A stretch of 64,000 nt of DNA from Welwitschia mirabilis (GCA_051453625.1 JBOZIK010000001.1:207833521-207897520), one strand, 5' to 3'; shown: positions 46,370 to 58,587, counted from the stretch's first letter. Notes: generated by a model from the sequence alone, not told the origin. Made by a program: numbers and translations.

Positions 46370-47590
46370 ATAGAACCACATCTTCATCATAGGTGCAAAG
46401 ACCAAATCATAAGAAAATGTGTGCCTAAATGAGAAAAATCAGACATCCTTTATCTTTATCATGGTGATATTGGTGGAAGTAATTTTAGTGAATAGAAAAC
46501 ATCTTTTAAATCTTTTACTCTAGGTTTTATTGGCCTAGTGTTTTTTAGGACTCTTTTGATTATACTAGAAGGTGTGATGCTTGTCAATAGTATAGTAGTC
46601 TTATTCATTTTTATGAGATGTCCATTAAACCTATTATTAAATTTAAACCTTTTAATTATTAAGAGTTGATTTTATAGGCCCTAATAAACCACCTTCTAAT
46701 GATAAAGACTACATTTTAGTAACTATTGATTATGTTACTAAATAGATTGAAGCTACTTCTACTTTTATAAATAATGCTCAAACTGTTTGTAATTTTCTTA
46801 GAACTTATATTTTTCAACATTTTGGTTTTTCTAAGATTATCATCAGTGATCAAGGAACTGATTTTATTAATTAACGTTTTAAAAAACTTATTTTATCTAT
46901 TAAAATTGAACATAGAGTAGCTTATGTTTATCATCCACAAACCAATGGTTAAGCTAAAAATTCAAATAAAGAAATAAAGAAAATGATATAAAATATTATC
47001 TCTGTTAATATAAAAATATGGGTATTATAAGATTAATGATATTCTTTAAGCTTACCATACTACTTGGCATATTCTCTTGGTTTTACACTTTATGAACTTA
47101 TATATGGAAAAGTTTATGTTTTACCTATTGATGTGTGTTATAACTCTTATCATTATTTTATCAACTTAATCTCATACACCTTCATAATAATATTAAACAT
47201 AAATTAGCCCAACTTAATCACCTAAATAACAAATGTTCTTATGCTATACATCATCAACTCATTCACAAAGCCCAAGCTAGGTTCAAACATGATAGAAAGT
47301 TACCTCATAAATAGTTTAAACTTGGTCAACTTGTCCTCTTATATAATACTAAAGTACATTCTTTCCATAATAAGTTGACCTATAAATGGTTAGATCCTCA
47401 TCTTAAAGAGAATGTATATTCTAATATCTCTATTAAAATTTCCAATTTAAAAACTAAGGATATTCAGAAAGTTAATGAACAAAGGTTGAAAATATATGAA
47501 AAACCTATTAATGTAATTTTGAAGATGGTCGAAGTAATTGTTTTGGAGGTTCTCATCAATGAGAAGAACTTTCATCTATTATTATCTAAA
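46370..47590 (+). pseudogene. Gypsy integrase remnant (element D)
   Basis: N-terminal zinc-binding part: DQIIRKCVPK, then LYLYHGDIGGSNF, then RRCDACQ. Core: ILVTIDYVTK, stop, IEATSTF (Trp to TAG), ISDQGTDFIN, VYHPQTNG, stop, AKNSNKEIKK (Gln to TAA); the D-D-E residues are still readable. C-terminal part: HQLIHKAQARFKHDRKL, FKLGQLVLLYNTKVHSFHNKL, YKWLDPHLK, KVNEQRLKIYE, the typical Athila/Tat ending. Two or more frame changes and many stops inactivate it. The 3' part is open from 47375 to 47614. Confidence 0.9.
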
Positions 47591-47599
47591 TTCTCTCTT

Positions 47600-49719
47600 A
47601 GTTTATTCCTTTGATAAATATTATGATATCACTTAATCATCTTTTAAACTTGACTTATGTGTTTGCTTTATGAAGTCTCTATGACTAGTATTCGTACTTG
47701 AGCATTTTTATAGTGATAAGATCAGATTCATTCAATCTTAAGAGATTCATAGTATGAGGCCTTTGATTATTTAGGTATGTTATTTTTTGTCTTTTATCTC
47801 ACTTATTCACATTCATCTTTTTGAGTGTGTGATCATGTGAGAATTATTTGTGTTATAAAAAGGAAAAACAAAAAAAAAACCATGATCTATTACATCTGTG
47901 CTAAAATACATGGTCACCATGGTATCCTAAAACACTAGAAAAAAAATTTTCCAAAAGGAATTTTTAGTAGTATTGGTAGCTATGGGAACTCCACTAGGGG
48001 ATCAGTTGGTCATGCTTCATAGGTTCTTACTTCTCTAACTATGGCTACACTCCCCTCATCATGGAAAGTAGTAATAAAAATTTAAGGCTATGGATTAGAA
48101 GAATTTCTTATTTCTTAGACTCTTAGTATTCCCACATAATCATTTCAATTTTGAGAATTTAGGTGTGTCTTAGGGTGTGCACAGGAGAGTTCATTTTTGA
48201 GCAACTTTTAATCTTATCATTTATTGTTTTAAGCACTTAATGTTTAATGTCATCATAATCACTACCTTTTTGAGTAGAACTTCATAGAGTCAATATGTTT
48301 CATCATGCATCTTTACTCATGTAGCTTTATAATATCTTCTAAGGGGGTTTTGCTAGGTTAGAATTTAGGATAGATAAGATATCTTATTCATGGGCCTTAT
48401 GTCCATTTTCGTTCTATCCTTCTTTGATTTTTTAGTTTGTTATTTCAAAGTGATTCCCATATTTTTTAGTTAATATTTATAAGATGGTATTATTTAATAA
48501 TTTTCTTATTATTATTTTCATTCTAACTTATGTTTTTTTATCAATAAAAATTTGACTTTCTTTTAGTATTTTAATTAGATGATCTTCTCTTATTCTTATA
48601 TGAATTCTTTATGATTTTTATGAGATTTCTTTGAGTAGTTTTTTGAGATCTAAATAGTTCCTTGATTATTTTTCAGTTTGGGCATACTCATTCAATTTTT
48701 TTTATCAAATTTCATCCTATTTAGTTTATTTTTATCACACTATCTTTTTATTCTTTCGTGTTTTTCTCATTCTATATACTTATTCATCATGATTCTTTAC
48801 CATTTCCTCTTTGTTAAGTTTTCTAATACCTTCATGCTGATATTTGAGCATAATTTGTTTAGCTAACATTTTCATTTTTTAAAAACTTTTCAAAGTTCCA
48901 TCATCTACTTGGTCATCCAGACGACATGGAGGATAATAGTCGAGATTTTTCTAAGAGTTGTTTTAAGGCTATCATTCAAATGATACAACTAGATAATAGT
49001 GCAACAAAACTATATTTGTGTTTTTTCCTCTATTTTTCTTCATTTATATATTGTTTCCATTTGTTCTTTTAAGAGGCAACAGTCACTCTAGTCCCTATGG
49101 AAGTCTTGAAACTTTCCCCATCAGATTAGTACTCTAGATTGCGAGTTTTAAATGAATTTTTTTAAAATGAGATATGTTTCTCTTTCCCTCATTATTTTCA
49201 ACTTTTTTTTTCATTTTTGAATCTTTTAGTACATAGTTTTCACATATATTATTTATTTTTTTGTGCTCTTTGATTAGGTATTTATGGCTTTAATTTTCAT
49301 TGTGTATTTTATGGGATATCTCTAATTGTATTCTTTATAAGGTAGAATTAGGTTTTTAACTTTAACCCTCATTTTCTCAAAGACCATAAATTAAAATGTA
49401 GTAATCCTTTATAATAAATTGATTAATACAACAATTTGTACAATTCTACTAAATTAGATTTTTTATTGAGCACTTTCATTTTTGACCTTATGTGTGACAC
49501 ATCAGTTTTACACATTTTAAATTTTTCTTACATTTTACATTTTTATTTGTATGATTAGGGGCAATATGAGATGTATTTATACTATTAAGAGAGGGCAAGA
49601 CATATTTTTATGGTTTGTACACATTAAAACCAATTTATTGGGTCATTTTGAGCTTCCACATAATACATTTTAACTATCTCTACTTGACCTTGCATAATGC
49701 ATTTTGTGTTTATGACTAA
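47600..49719 (+). other. 3' region of Gypsy element D, first part
   Basis: Non-coding AT- and T-rich DNA after integrase. Aligns with 18400-19700 of element B. Carries CATCTAGATGAC-type palindromes near 48900-48990. Nothing protein-like except chance hydrophobic frames. Confidence 0.6.
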
Positions 49720-50960
49720 TTATGCCACACACACATAAAGAAAGAGAGGCTAAGAAAAAAGCCAAGGCAGTAAAGTATAACATCATTTCATTGGTACCAC
49801 TAGAGGTTGAATGGGTAGAGTCAGTCCAACCTCCACCTTGTTAGGCTCGATCTCTTGTGATTCAGATAGCCATCATTTATGTAGAGAGATATTTTAGGGA
49901 TTTCATGAGTTATTTAGAGCCAAAGATGAATCAAATAATAATAGATCTATAGCTCTAGTGGATTATAGATGCACAAGGGATATATTACATCTCATAAATC
50001 AGAGAATCTTATGATACTATACACGAGAGGCATTTCAATAGTTGTAACTGACTTATTGATATGATTGTAGCTATCATTTATGGTTATGAGATAGTAATTC
50101 TCTTGAATTACATTGCTATTATTACTAATCTAGATGATATTAAGAGTACACATATTCATTTAGCTAGTGATATAGAGGAGCATCATGCTTACAGTATAGC
50201 ATTAGACATTCTAGTTGACCTGACTCCTAATAAGAGGGGAGTTTTGGTAATATAGTTATCATCTCCTTATTAGATTCTCAATAGAGAGCTAATTCATAAC
50301 ATTAGTCCATCATTCCATGATGGTCATGCTATAGTAGTACACCTCCAGATGCTAGCAGTATTCAAGTAGAAGGAGCAAATGGATCTACTGACCTTTATTT
50401 AAGGGATACTCAGGAGTATGATTGAGGTACAATAGCTATAGACTTTGGGATATCCTTGCATCCTCTTAGTCATGTACCTATGGATAATCAGATACTCATA
50501 CATCTTCAGACTTTACTTGATACCTATAGGATATGAATAGTTAGATACTAGAAGAGGTAGAAAAACCTCAAGTATAGAGACCTACAGTCAGCATCACTTT
50601 TGAGCAAACTTAGGATATTCTAGCAGAGATGACATAGAGAATTAGAGAGATGGTAGACTAACACATCATCATATTTAATCAGAGGATCTTCTTAGTTGAG
50701 AGAAGATTATATCACATCAAGACATATTTGGTTAATGTATGTTAGTGCATATTATGTATATAGCATGTCATGATTATGGACCTCCTAGAGGAAGTTAGAG
50801 TACAAGGAGACAAGATAGCATACTCCATTATGACATCATTTGATCATAGTTTCTCTATAAATTCTGAGCATCCTCCCTCTTCTCCATCTACACTTGAGCC
50901 TGCTATGCATTAGGAGTTTATTATGACATAATGAAGGGAGTTATTTACTATGTTATATTA
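49720..50960 (+). pseudogene. Decayed extra reading region of Gypsy element D (env-like position)
   Basis: Starts near 49721 with ATG and MPHTHKEREAKKKAKAVKYN, a basic N-terminus, and stays protein-like over some 1.2 kb despite stops: PLEVEWVESVQPPPC, VIQIAIIYVERYFRDFMSYLEPKMNQ, and the open piece 50061-50255 with LDDIKSTHIHLASDIEEHHAYSIA and LVDLTPNKRG. Base composition is less T-rich than the flanks. Athila elements can carry an additional gene between integrase and 3' LTR, often called env-like; the position fits, but I recognise no domain or membrane segment that would prove it. Absent from element B. Confidence 0.5.
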
Positions 50961-51360
50961 TGTATCTTCCTCCCGTGGATTGTATAAAAACTCATGATCT
51001 TTATATAGAGATATATTATTTTTTGAGTATCATCATGATTTATGTTTTTATTACTGAGATATTATGCATATCTTTTACATATCATTTTTGACATTTCATG
51101 ATGAGGATTTTTTATATTATATAAGATCATTTTTTAGCATCTGTTGTACCCCTCCATTGTCTAAGCAATTACCAGGATCACAATATGGCTACTTAGATTG
51201 TATAGGTGAAATGTTTAGTTATTTATTTCTGAATTTCTATTCTACATTCTAAGATTTTTGATATTATTTCTGATTTTATTTCATAATTTCCTAGTGATTT
51301 ATTATTAGTCAGTTTGCCTCACAATCATGGTAGTTCACCTACTTTTGTAAGGGGCTGATA

Positions 51361-51375
51361 AGGCTAAGTGGAGGG
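51361..51375 (+). promoter_or_regulatory. Polypurine tract of Gypsy element D
   Basis: AGGCTAAGTGGAGGG directly before the 3' LTR; the equivalent of 20753-20768 in element B. Primes plus-strand synthesis in LTR elements. Confidence 0.75.
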
Positions 51376-52630
51376 CTATATTATGCTACCAAATTATATG
51401 TATTATATAAGTTATTTTGAGTAGTTTTGTAAGACATTTAATAAGTTTATACTAAGTTTTAACAATAATAAAGAGCTAAGGTAAAAATCACAAAAACATG
51501 CAATCTTCATTACATTTGACAAAATTTAAATCAAACTATAATACTAATAATATGAAGTAGTAATCCTGCAATAAAAGAGAATAATTCAATACAAGAAACA
51601 TCTTTATGAAGCCCATCATTTACCTAATCATCTGAATGACTATACAGATGACATAAGTACTTATGTTGATGATGACACTTACTAGACTAATCTAGCAGTT
51701 GATGTAAAATCCATACAATGTTGTATTATCTCCTGTGATGTCTGGATGACTAATAGGATAACACCTAAAAATAATGCTTTACTAAACTACACCAAACTCT
51801 CGTCATATGTCTTTCACCTTCTTGCATAGTTGTTAGGGTTTTACTGCATCTATTAGTATTTGATAATTTTGTAGTTTGTTGTTCTAATAAATACCTCCTT
51901 TATCTTTGATTTCGATTTTATCTTCTTTAACATCTAAAATTCATGTAATAGGAGATTAAAGGATAGGAGGTCCATCCCTTATTATTGCAAAGAGACATAT
52001 TCCTTGGTGTTGGACTATATATCCTTAATTGAGGTGCTGCTACTTTGTAACACAAATGTTGATTTGACTTAATTAAAACTCTGTTTTTCTTTTTATATTA
52101 TTATATTCATCTCCCTTATGATGTATGTTGCTTTTGATTCCATGATAGCTTCATCTGTGATATAGATCACAAGGGTGACCTTTGTTAAGATTGATATTAT
52201 TATTTTAGATGCATGAAATTTCATTTTCTAGATTAACTTTGCATTGTTTTCATATTATGTTTAACACACCTGATAGCTTAGGTTGGTCTTGGTCTAGTGA
52301 TGGATTTCCTTGATTAATCTAGATTATACACAACCAATCACTGTGATAAGTTAATTTGGTACGATAGATATTGCATTTAGAATATAACTTACATCTCATT
52401 TACATAGTGTGTTTATTTGCATTATTATTTTTTATTATTATTGTTTTACTTAGAGATTACATAAGTATTTTGGTTGAAATCAATTCTCTTTATTCTTGCC
52501 TATTCCTTTGGGAAATTACAACATTTAGGTTACTTCTGTCTATATTAATATGTTTTACTATGCAATACATATTAGTGATTTTCAAGATTTTTTTAAGAAC
52601 ATAATGTTTACACAAATATGAACCGCAACA
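51376..52630 (+). repeat. 3' LTR of Gypsy element D
   Basis: About 1.25 kb, starting CTATATTATGC after the polypurine tract and ending CGCAACA. Aligned with the 5' LTR with visible but moderate divergence, so the insertion is old. Shared landmarks are GCCCATCATTTACC near 51608, GAGGTGCTGCTACTTTGTAACA near 52031 and AATGTTTACACAAATA near the end. Confidence 0.85.
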
Positions 52631-52635
52631 CATAC
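52631..52635 (+). repeat. Target-site duplication of Gypsy element D, right (CATAC)
   Basis: Identical to 40034-40038. Confidence 0.7.
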
Positions 52636-52894
52636 CAATGTATGCATTAGCTCCATGCCATTTTCTCTTTTCCTATTTCTTAGTATTTTTATAACTAAAC
52701 TTTCATCATCTTAAAAATTTTGGAAATTATAATAATTACAACAATTATTATTTTAGTTATTACCTAATGAGAATTTATTTTCCTACTCTAATAGTTCATT
52801 ATAGAAGGAATTTTCTTTATAATTATAAAAACTTATTTCTTTTATTATGATTTTTTAAATGGATTCTTATAAGGTCAATATGACTATGTTGTTA
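52636..52894 (+). pseudogene. Copia element H, continuation after element D
   Basis: The first bases read NVCISSMPFSLF in the frame continuing from the duplication, comparable to the second half of the Copia HHCC zinc-binding motif. The remainder to the minisatellite is AT-rich and unassignable. Confidence 0.35.
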
Positions 52895-54480
52895 ATACAT
52901 TAGCATTCATTTAAGTTGAAAACTACTTTATTTCATTCTTGAAGTAATTATATGGGTTTGGAATTTTCTATGGGTCATATGAGTTGCCTCATTAGAATCT
53001 TGATGTTTCCTAATATTTGAAGCTACTTTTATTAATCTATTAAGCAATGATGTGGAATCTATGGATGTCTATAAGCTCTATCAACTATTTAGTCACAACC
53101 ATAACATCCCCTTATGATTAAAATTACTTCATTTCATCTATAGACTAATAAGATTACATTTGTGGATTATGTGGACTACCTAGTCATAATCCTAGTGCAT
53201 CCTCATATTTGAAACTTTTTTATTGGATCCATAATATAATGATGTCATATTTGTGGATATATATGAGTCATGTAAACTACTTAGTTAGAACCTTAGCACT
53301 CTTTTATGTTTGAAACTACTTCATTTATTCTGTAAAATGATGAGATGGAATTTGTAGATTATATAGGCTGCCTAGTTAGGATCCTAGATTTTCCTTGTAT
53401 TTAAACCTTCTTCACTTAATCCATAAAATGATAATATTATATCTTAGACTTTTATGGGTTATATGAGCTACCTAGTTAGAACCCTGGATTTTCTTTATGT
53501 TTGAAACTGCTTTATTTGGTTTGTAGAGTGATAATATGGCATCTACGGTCTATATGAGCTACCTAGTCAGTATCCTAACATCCATTTATATTTGAATATA
53601 CTTCATTTAATCCATCAAATGATGATGTAACATATATAGAATTTTATGAGCTACATGAGCCACCTAGTTAGAACCTTGGCACTTCCTTATGTTTAAAACT
53701 TCTTTACTTGATCTATAAAGTGATGAGGTGATATTTGAGAATCATGTGGACTGCTCAGTCAGAATTTTAGTGCNNNNNNNNNNATTGAAACTATTGAATT
53801 TAACCTATATAGTGATGATGTGATATCCATGGATTATGTGGACTACCTAGTTAGAACCTTGGTATCTTCTTATATTTGAAATTGCTTCATTTGATCTAGA
53901 GAGTGATGAGGTAATATCTATGAGCCATGTTGGCTAGTAGTTAGAATCTTTGTTCCTCTTTATATTTAGAACTACTTCATTTGATGTATAGAGTGATGAT
54001 ATGGCATCTATGAACTATGTGAGATGGCTAGTTAGAATTCTATTTCCCTCTTATATTTGAAACTACTTTACTTAATTTGTGAAATAATGATGTGACATCT
54101 TCAAGATTTTGTGGGTAATATGACCTATCCAATCAAAACATTAATATTAATTTACATTTAAAACTACTTCATTTAATTTATAGAGTGATGAGGTAGTATT
54201 TATCTAGTTAAAACCTTAACACTTATTTATATTTAAAACTACTTAATTTAATCTATCAAGTAATTATGTGATATTTATAGGCTTTTGTGGGTTATATGAG
54301 CTATCTAATTAGAATTCTAGCACCTCCTTATGTTTGAAACTACTACATTAAATTTGTAAAGTGATGATGTGGTATTTGTAAATCATGTAAGTAGCCTAAT
54401 CAGAACACTAGAGCCCATATATATTTTAAACTACTTTATTTGATCTATAAAAAGTGATGAGATGGCATCTGTGGATATTT
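52895..54480. repeat. Minisatellite with alternating 91-bp and 101-bp units, about 16 copies
   Basis: Units share a core like TTTGAAACTACTTCATTTGA, GTGATGATGTGGCATCTATGG and CTACCTAGTTAGAACC. Successive positions of the TAGTTAGAA landmark are 52991, 53091, 53181, 53282, 53373, 53473, 53564, 53665, 53756, 53848, 53938, 54029, 54131, 54205, 54306 and 54398. Spacings are about 100, 90, 101, 91, 100, 91, 101, 91, 92, 90, 91, 102, 74, 101 and 92. Long units carry about 10 extra bases (TTTTATGGGT type) just before the ATATGAGCTACC block. Unit length is not a multiple of three and no frame is kept, so it is not coding. Confidence 0.93.
53774..53783. other. Assembly gap (10 N) inside the minisatellite
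   Basis: The gap lies in a unit whose total length (92) fits the array, so the 10 N probably represent about the right number of bases. Confidence 0.95.
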
Positions 54481-54919
54481 TTATGAATCTTTTACTTTGA
54501 TATCAATTGTAATAATTAGTAATCCTTTAAATGAATTTTCATTAGCAAAAATATAATTCATGATGTAAAATGTCAATAATGAAATAAGTACCAAAATAAT
54601 TGAAAAAATGCACACTGCTTCACTAGTGAAGAAAACCATAATTTATTCATTATTAATAAAACAACACTTTTCCATGCCAAGTAAAAGGCTTGGAAATTGG
54701 ACTAGTAAAGTCACAATGCCTTCAAGGTTCCATTTATAGGACCACTAAGGGATCAAGATAGTCTGTCATGAACTCGGTATACTTGTGCAACTCCCATGCA
54801 TGCCCTTTACTCCTTTCTCACCCTTGTTTTAATGATGGTAAAAGGTTATCATAATACTTTGTAATAAATGTAACTCTTCATAGCTAAGTATAATTAGTTT
54901 TGTAAGTGTTATATCCCTT
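54481..54919. other. Unassigned stretch between minisatellite and repeat E
   Basis: Less AT-rich around 54670-54830 than its flanks; no reading frame recognised. Confidence 0.4.
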
Positions 54920-57326
54920 GAATAGAAATTTACATCCTCAATAAACATAATAATTGATATTTACAATAATGAATATGGGTTTTTTTTTCTTCTAAGGAAA
55001 AAGGTATTGTGATAAAATTCTCCTTTAATTAGAGGATCTATAGAAAGTAATATTTATTTTTATAATCAATGATGTCTTATATTTTTCTCATGTTTTAAAA
55101 AATGTGTTATACTTAATTTTGAATTCTAAATGTTTATTTATTATTTGAAGTAATTAATCTTTTTTGGTACTTTTTATAGTTTAATATTTTTTATAATTAT
55201 TTCATAAAATTTTTATTAATAAATAAATGTATACAAATATTAAAATCAAATAATTCCATTTATATAAGGACATCTAACTTAGATTGTAAAATTATTAAAT
55301 TGAGAGTTTTGTAAGAAGGTAAAAAGAAATAACAAAATATTTAGATAATGGCTTATTAAATCTTTGTTTTACTCTTAGATTTATATATATCTCATCCAAG
55401 TTTAAAAAGTAAAATTATTTAGTAAAAGTAAATGTTTAATATAGTTGGTAAAAGAAGTGAATAAAAATTTAAGTGTATCACATTTTATTATGATATTTTA
55501 TTTATTTTGTTTTGTGTTGATGGATTGGATAAATCATAAAATTAATAAGCATATGAATACATACATGTAGTCTTTTCCATATATCAAGAAGGATGAATTA
55601 GTAGATTTGACTTTCATCTTTCTTCATATTTGCAAAAGTACTTGGTTTATAAGATATTCATTTTTCTTATTCATTGGAATTAGAAACATTTGTCTTGTTA
55701 TGATACATGGAAGTTATGAAATTAGTGCATAGGGAAAGATTTATTCTTTTAAAGAATATTACACATTATTTAATACTTATCTTGAATTAATTAAATATAG
55801 TTGTAAGCCTTTAAAGGATTAAGAAGGAACTAGCACAAAGAAATGATGTATGCAATTAACCGTGATAACTAAAGAAAGAGGTTTACTTATTCTATCTAGA
55901 TGTATGAATCATAAATATGATTTTATTTTTTGTAATTCATTCATCAATGTTACTTATCAATAAAGATTAACCAACTTGTCATTTATCAATGTCATCTAAT
56001 TTAATATGATCCATCTTATTCAATTTAATTTATTAATCTCATCACTTTAATGTGATTATATTAACTAATAGGTAGAATGTTATGTATTATCTTTAACCAA
56101 TTAAATCAAGAATTTTGGTCTATCATTTACTTATAAATAAAGCCCTTCCCTTTTTTAAAAGCTAGTTTTTCATTCTTAGGCAAGTGCATTCTATCAAATA
56201 TTATTCTCACTCTTTTATCTTCTTCTCCTCATTATCCTATTGTTAAGCTTGAAGCTTGGAATTTTGATCTTGGAACTTAGAGGGAGGTTATAACTTCACC
56301 AAATCTTTATCAATATTTATCAAATAGGAGTCTCCAATTATTAATTTTTTAAGTAGGTTTCCTTTATTTACTATATTTCTATACTATGACTTAAAGAAAT
56401 TATGGCATTATTAAATATTACATTAGGTCATTTCATAGTCTTATCATAGTATTAATTTTATTTAAATTTTTCCTTGAATTTGTTTAAAACCAAAATTAGA
56501 AAGAGATTTAAGAAATCTCCTTACATACTTAGTTGATGACATTACTAATGGAACATTCTGGCTAAATGAGTAGGGGATTCGCTGCAATCTTTGGATCCTC
56601 ATGTTTTATTACATATTATTGATTGATTTTAAAGGTTATAATAGGCTATACATATAAATTAAAATATTATTATTTTGGTGGATTATCTAATCCTCAGTTT
56701 CAATTACGCTAGGTAGTCCTTCATCCTTCATGTTAATCTTAAGGCTTATTGAATTTATTTATCCTTACTTAATTTTATACCTTAATTTTTCTAATTATTA
56801 TAGATTTTTATTAGTTAAAACTTATTTTATATATTATATAAAATAATTACATTATATTTTTGTATTAAATTTTATCAACTTTAGTTTCTTGGATTTTTAC
56901 ATGAATGTTTACATTCTTATTTAGATAAAGTTCGTTATTTTTAAAACTAGTAATATAAGTTATGAAGATCATAAATCATTAATTATTAATTAAAATTTAA
57001 TTATATTTTTTATACGTTTGGAATTCAGTTGATATTAAATAATTTTTCTAAGAGTTAATAATTTTTTAAAAAATAATTTTTAAAATTAACTCTTAAAAAA
57101 CCAAAAAACAGTAAGCACTTAATCTCTAATTATAGAATTAGTACTAAGTTCTTCTAGTGAATGGATATTCTTTATTATAGATAATTTAATGAAAGTTTTT
57201 CAAAAACCTTGAACCACTTAAAAATTTAAAGTAGTTTAAAAGTTATGGCATGTTTAGAGTAGTATGCTTTGATAAGAGTTTTAAAAATTTATATAGTTAT
57301 TACACTTAATATATGATCTTAATAAA
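54920..57326 (+). repeat. Repeat E, copy 2 (inverted relative to copy 1)
   Basis: Aligns with the complement of 23765-25588 plus 28331-28795; the empty-site comparison shows where TR-GAG2 entered copy 1. A TATA-like CTTATAAATAAAG lies near 56137-56150 and the sequence downstream is pyrimidine-rich, as in transcribed LTR regions. At 57049-57058 and 57086-57095 TAAGAGTTAA and TTAACTCTTA form a hairpin that is partly kept in copy 1 near 24000-24045. No coding region. The right end runs into an assembly gap. Confidence 0.7.
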
Positions 57327-57426
57327 NNNNNNNNNNNNNNNNNNNNNNNNNNNNNNNNNNNNNNNNNNNNNNNNNNNNNNNNNNNNNNNNNNNNNNNNNN
57401 NNNNNNNNNNNNNNNNNNNNNNNNNN
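57327..57426. other. Assembly gap (100 N)
   Basis: Run of exactly 100 N between repeat E and an Athila-like LTR fragment. Confidence 0.99.
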
Positions 57427-57930
57427 TGAATATATCTTATGATTTATGTTACTTCTAATTCTGTGATAGCTTGTTTAGTGATATAAATCATGAGGGTAAT
57501 CTTTGTTGATGTTAACATTATTAGTTAAGTGCATTGCATTTTATTTCCTATCTTTGCATTATTTTCACATTCTATTTGATGTACCTAATAGCTTAGATTG
57601 ATCTTGATGTAGTGACAGCTTTCCTTGATTGATCTAGGTTATATAGGGTCGATCTCTATGATAGGTTGATTTAGTAATCGAATAAAAGTTGAATTTAGAA
57701 TAGGAATTGCATTGTTATTTTACATTATTAGTTTGTTCTACTTTAATGTCGCATAATGTTTTCTTTTCAAAATCAATTCTTTTTCTTCTCACTTATGCCT
57801 TCTATGAAATTATGACATTTGGATCACTTTCATTTATATTAGTGTATTGTATTATGAAAAATCTATATATATTTATGATGTATAAGATTTATTTGAAGTC
57901 ATAATGTTTACACAAATACACACCCCAACA
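57427..57930 (+). repeat. Athila-like LTR fragment (3' part)
   Basis: Aligns with about 40755-41282 of the element D 5' LTR, including CATAATGTTTACACAAATACACA near the end and a terminal CCCCAACA. The 5' part is lost or lies in the gap. No internal element sequence follows, so it is a solo or 3' LTR. Confidence 0.75.
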
Positions 57931-58555
57931 CCTACCATTCTAGGAGATTTTCCCTACTATGAAGCATGCATCTTGGATAAGGAAACTTAACATCAGTTTT
58001 CAACAAATTAATGGTGTGGTGATATGATTGGAAGCTTTTAATTATTCATAATGATCTATGTAATTTTATGTTTATAATACTTTAAGCATAATTATACTTG
58101 ATCTCTTTTATTGATTTTTTTCAAGCATAACTTGGGTGTGTTAGGACCAGATTTCCTTACAGATAAGAAATTAAACATAATAACTAGAATTTATAATTGT
58201 TTGATCTAGAATCATAGAAAAATCACTAATATTATATCATTTTGTGCATAAGATATTAAATATCTACTTGATACATTTAATTTATATGCATCCATATATA
58301 AGAAAGCATATTTAAGGATGCATACCTAGAATGAGTTAAGGCATACATGAAGCAATCATAGTCATTAAGAAATGGGCTAAATAAACATTATTGTATAATT
58401 ACAATGTACATTACATAAGTTCATCGAATGACATAATAAACACCATTATGGTAGGGGAATCTCATAACTAGTACTTTTATAATTGCTAACATAATTAAAC
58501 TAAGTCTATAAATTAAAATACTTATAATGCTAATAAAATAATAAAAAGGAATTCA

Positions 58556-58587
<32 letters not shown>

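Larger units (their letters stand above)
40039..52630 (+). mobile_element. Gypsy element D: full-length Athila-like retrotransposon, 12.6 kb, inactivated
   Basis: Has, in order, 5' LTR, tRNA-Asp-type primer site, leader, gag, protease, RT, RNase H, integrase, a long 3' region with a decayed reading region, polypurine tract and 3' LTR, with CATAC flanking both ends. Protein blocks such as the RT MPFGLCN region and the integrase end VNEQRLKIYE, the length and the primer type fit the Athila/Tat branch of plant Gypsy elements. Every gene contains stops, many at positions where the family has Trp, Gln or Arg. The element landed in Copia element H. It is the reference for element B and the LTR fragment at 57427. 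Confidence 0.88.

Noticed and set aside
46172-46405. Minus-strand 77-codon open frame ending in a basic stretch
   Set aside because: Shadow of the region linking RNase H and integrase of element D on the plus strand.
52895-54480. Repeat-protein gene (for example PPR or LRR) in the tandem array
   Set aside because: Units of 91 and 101 bases are not multiples of three and every frame contains stops.
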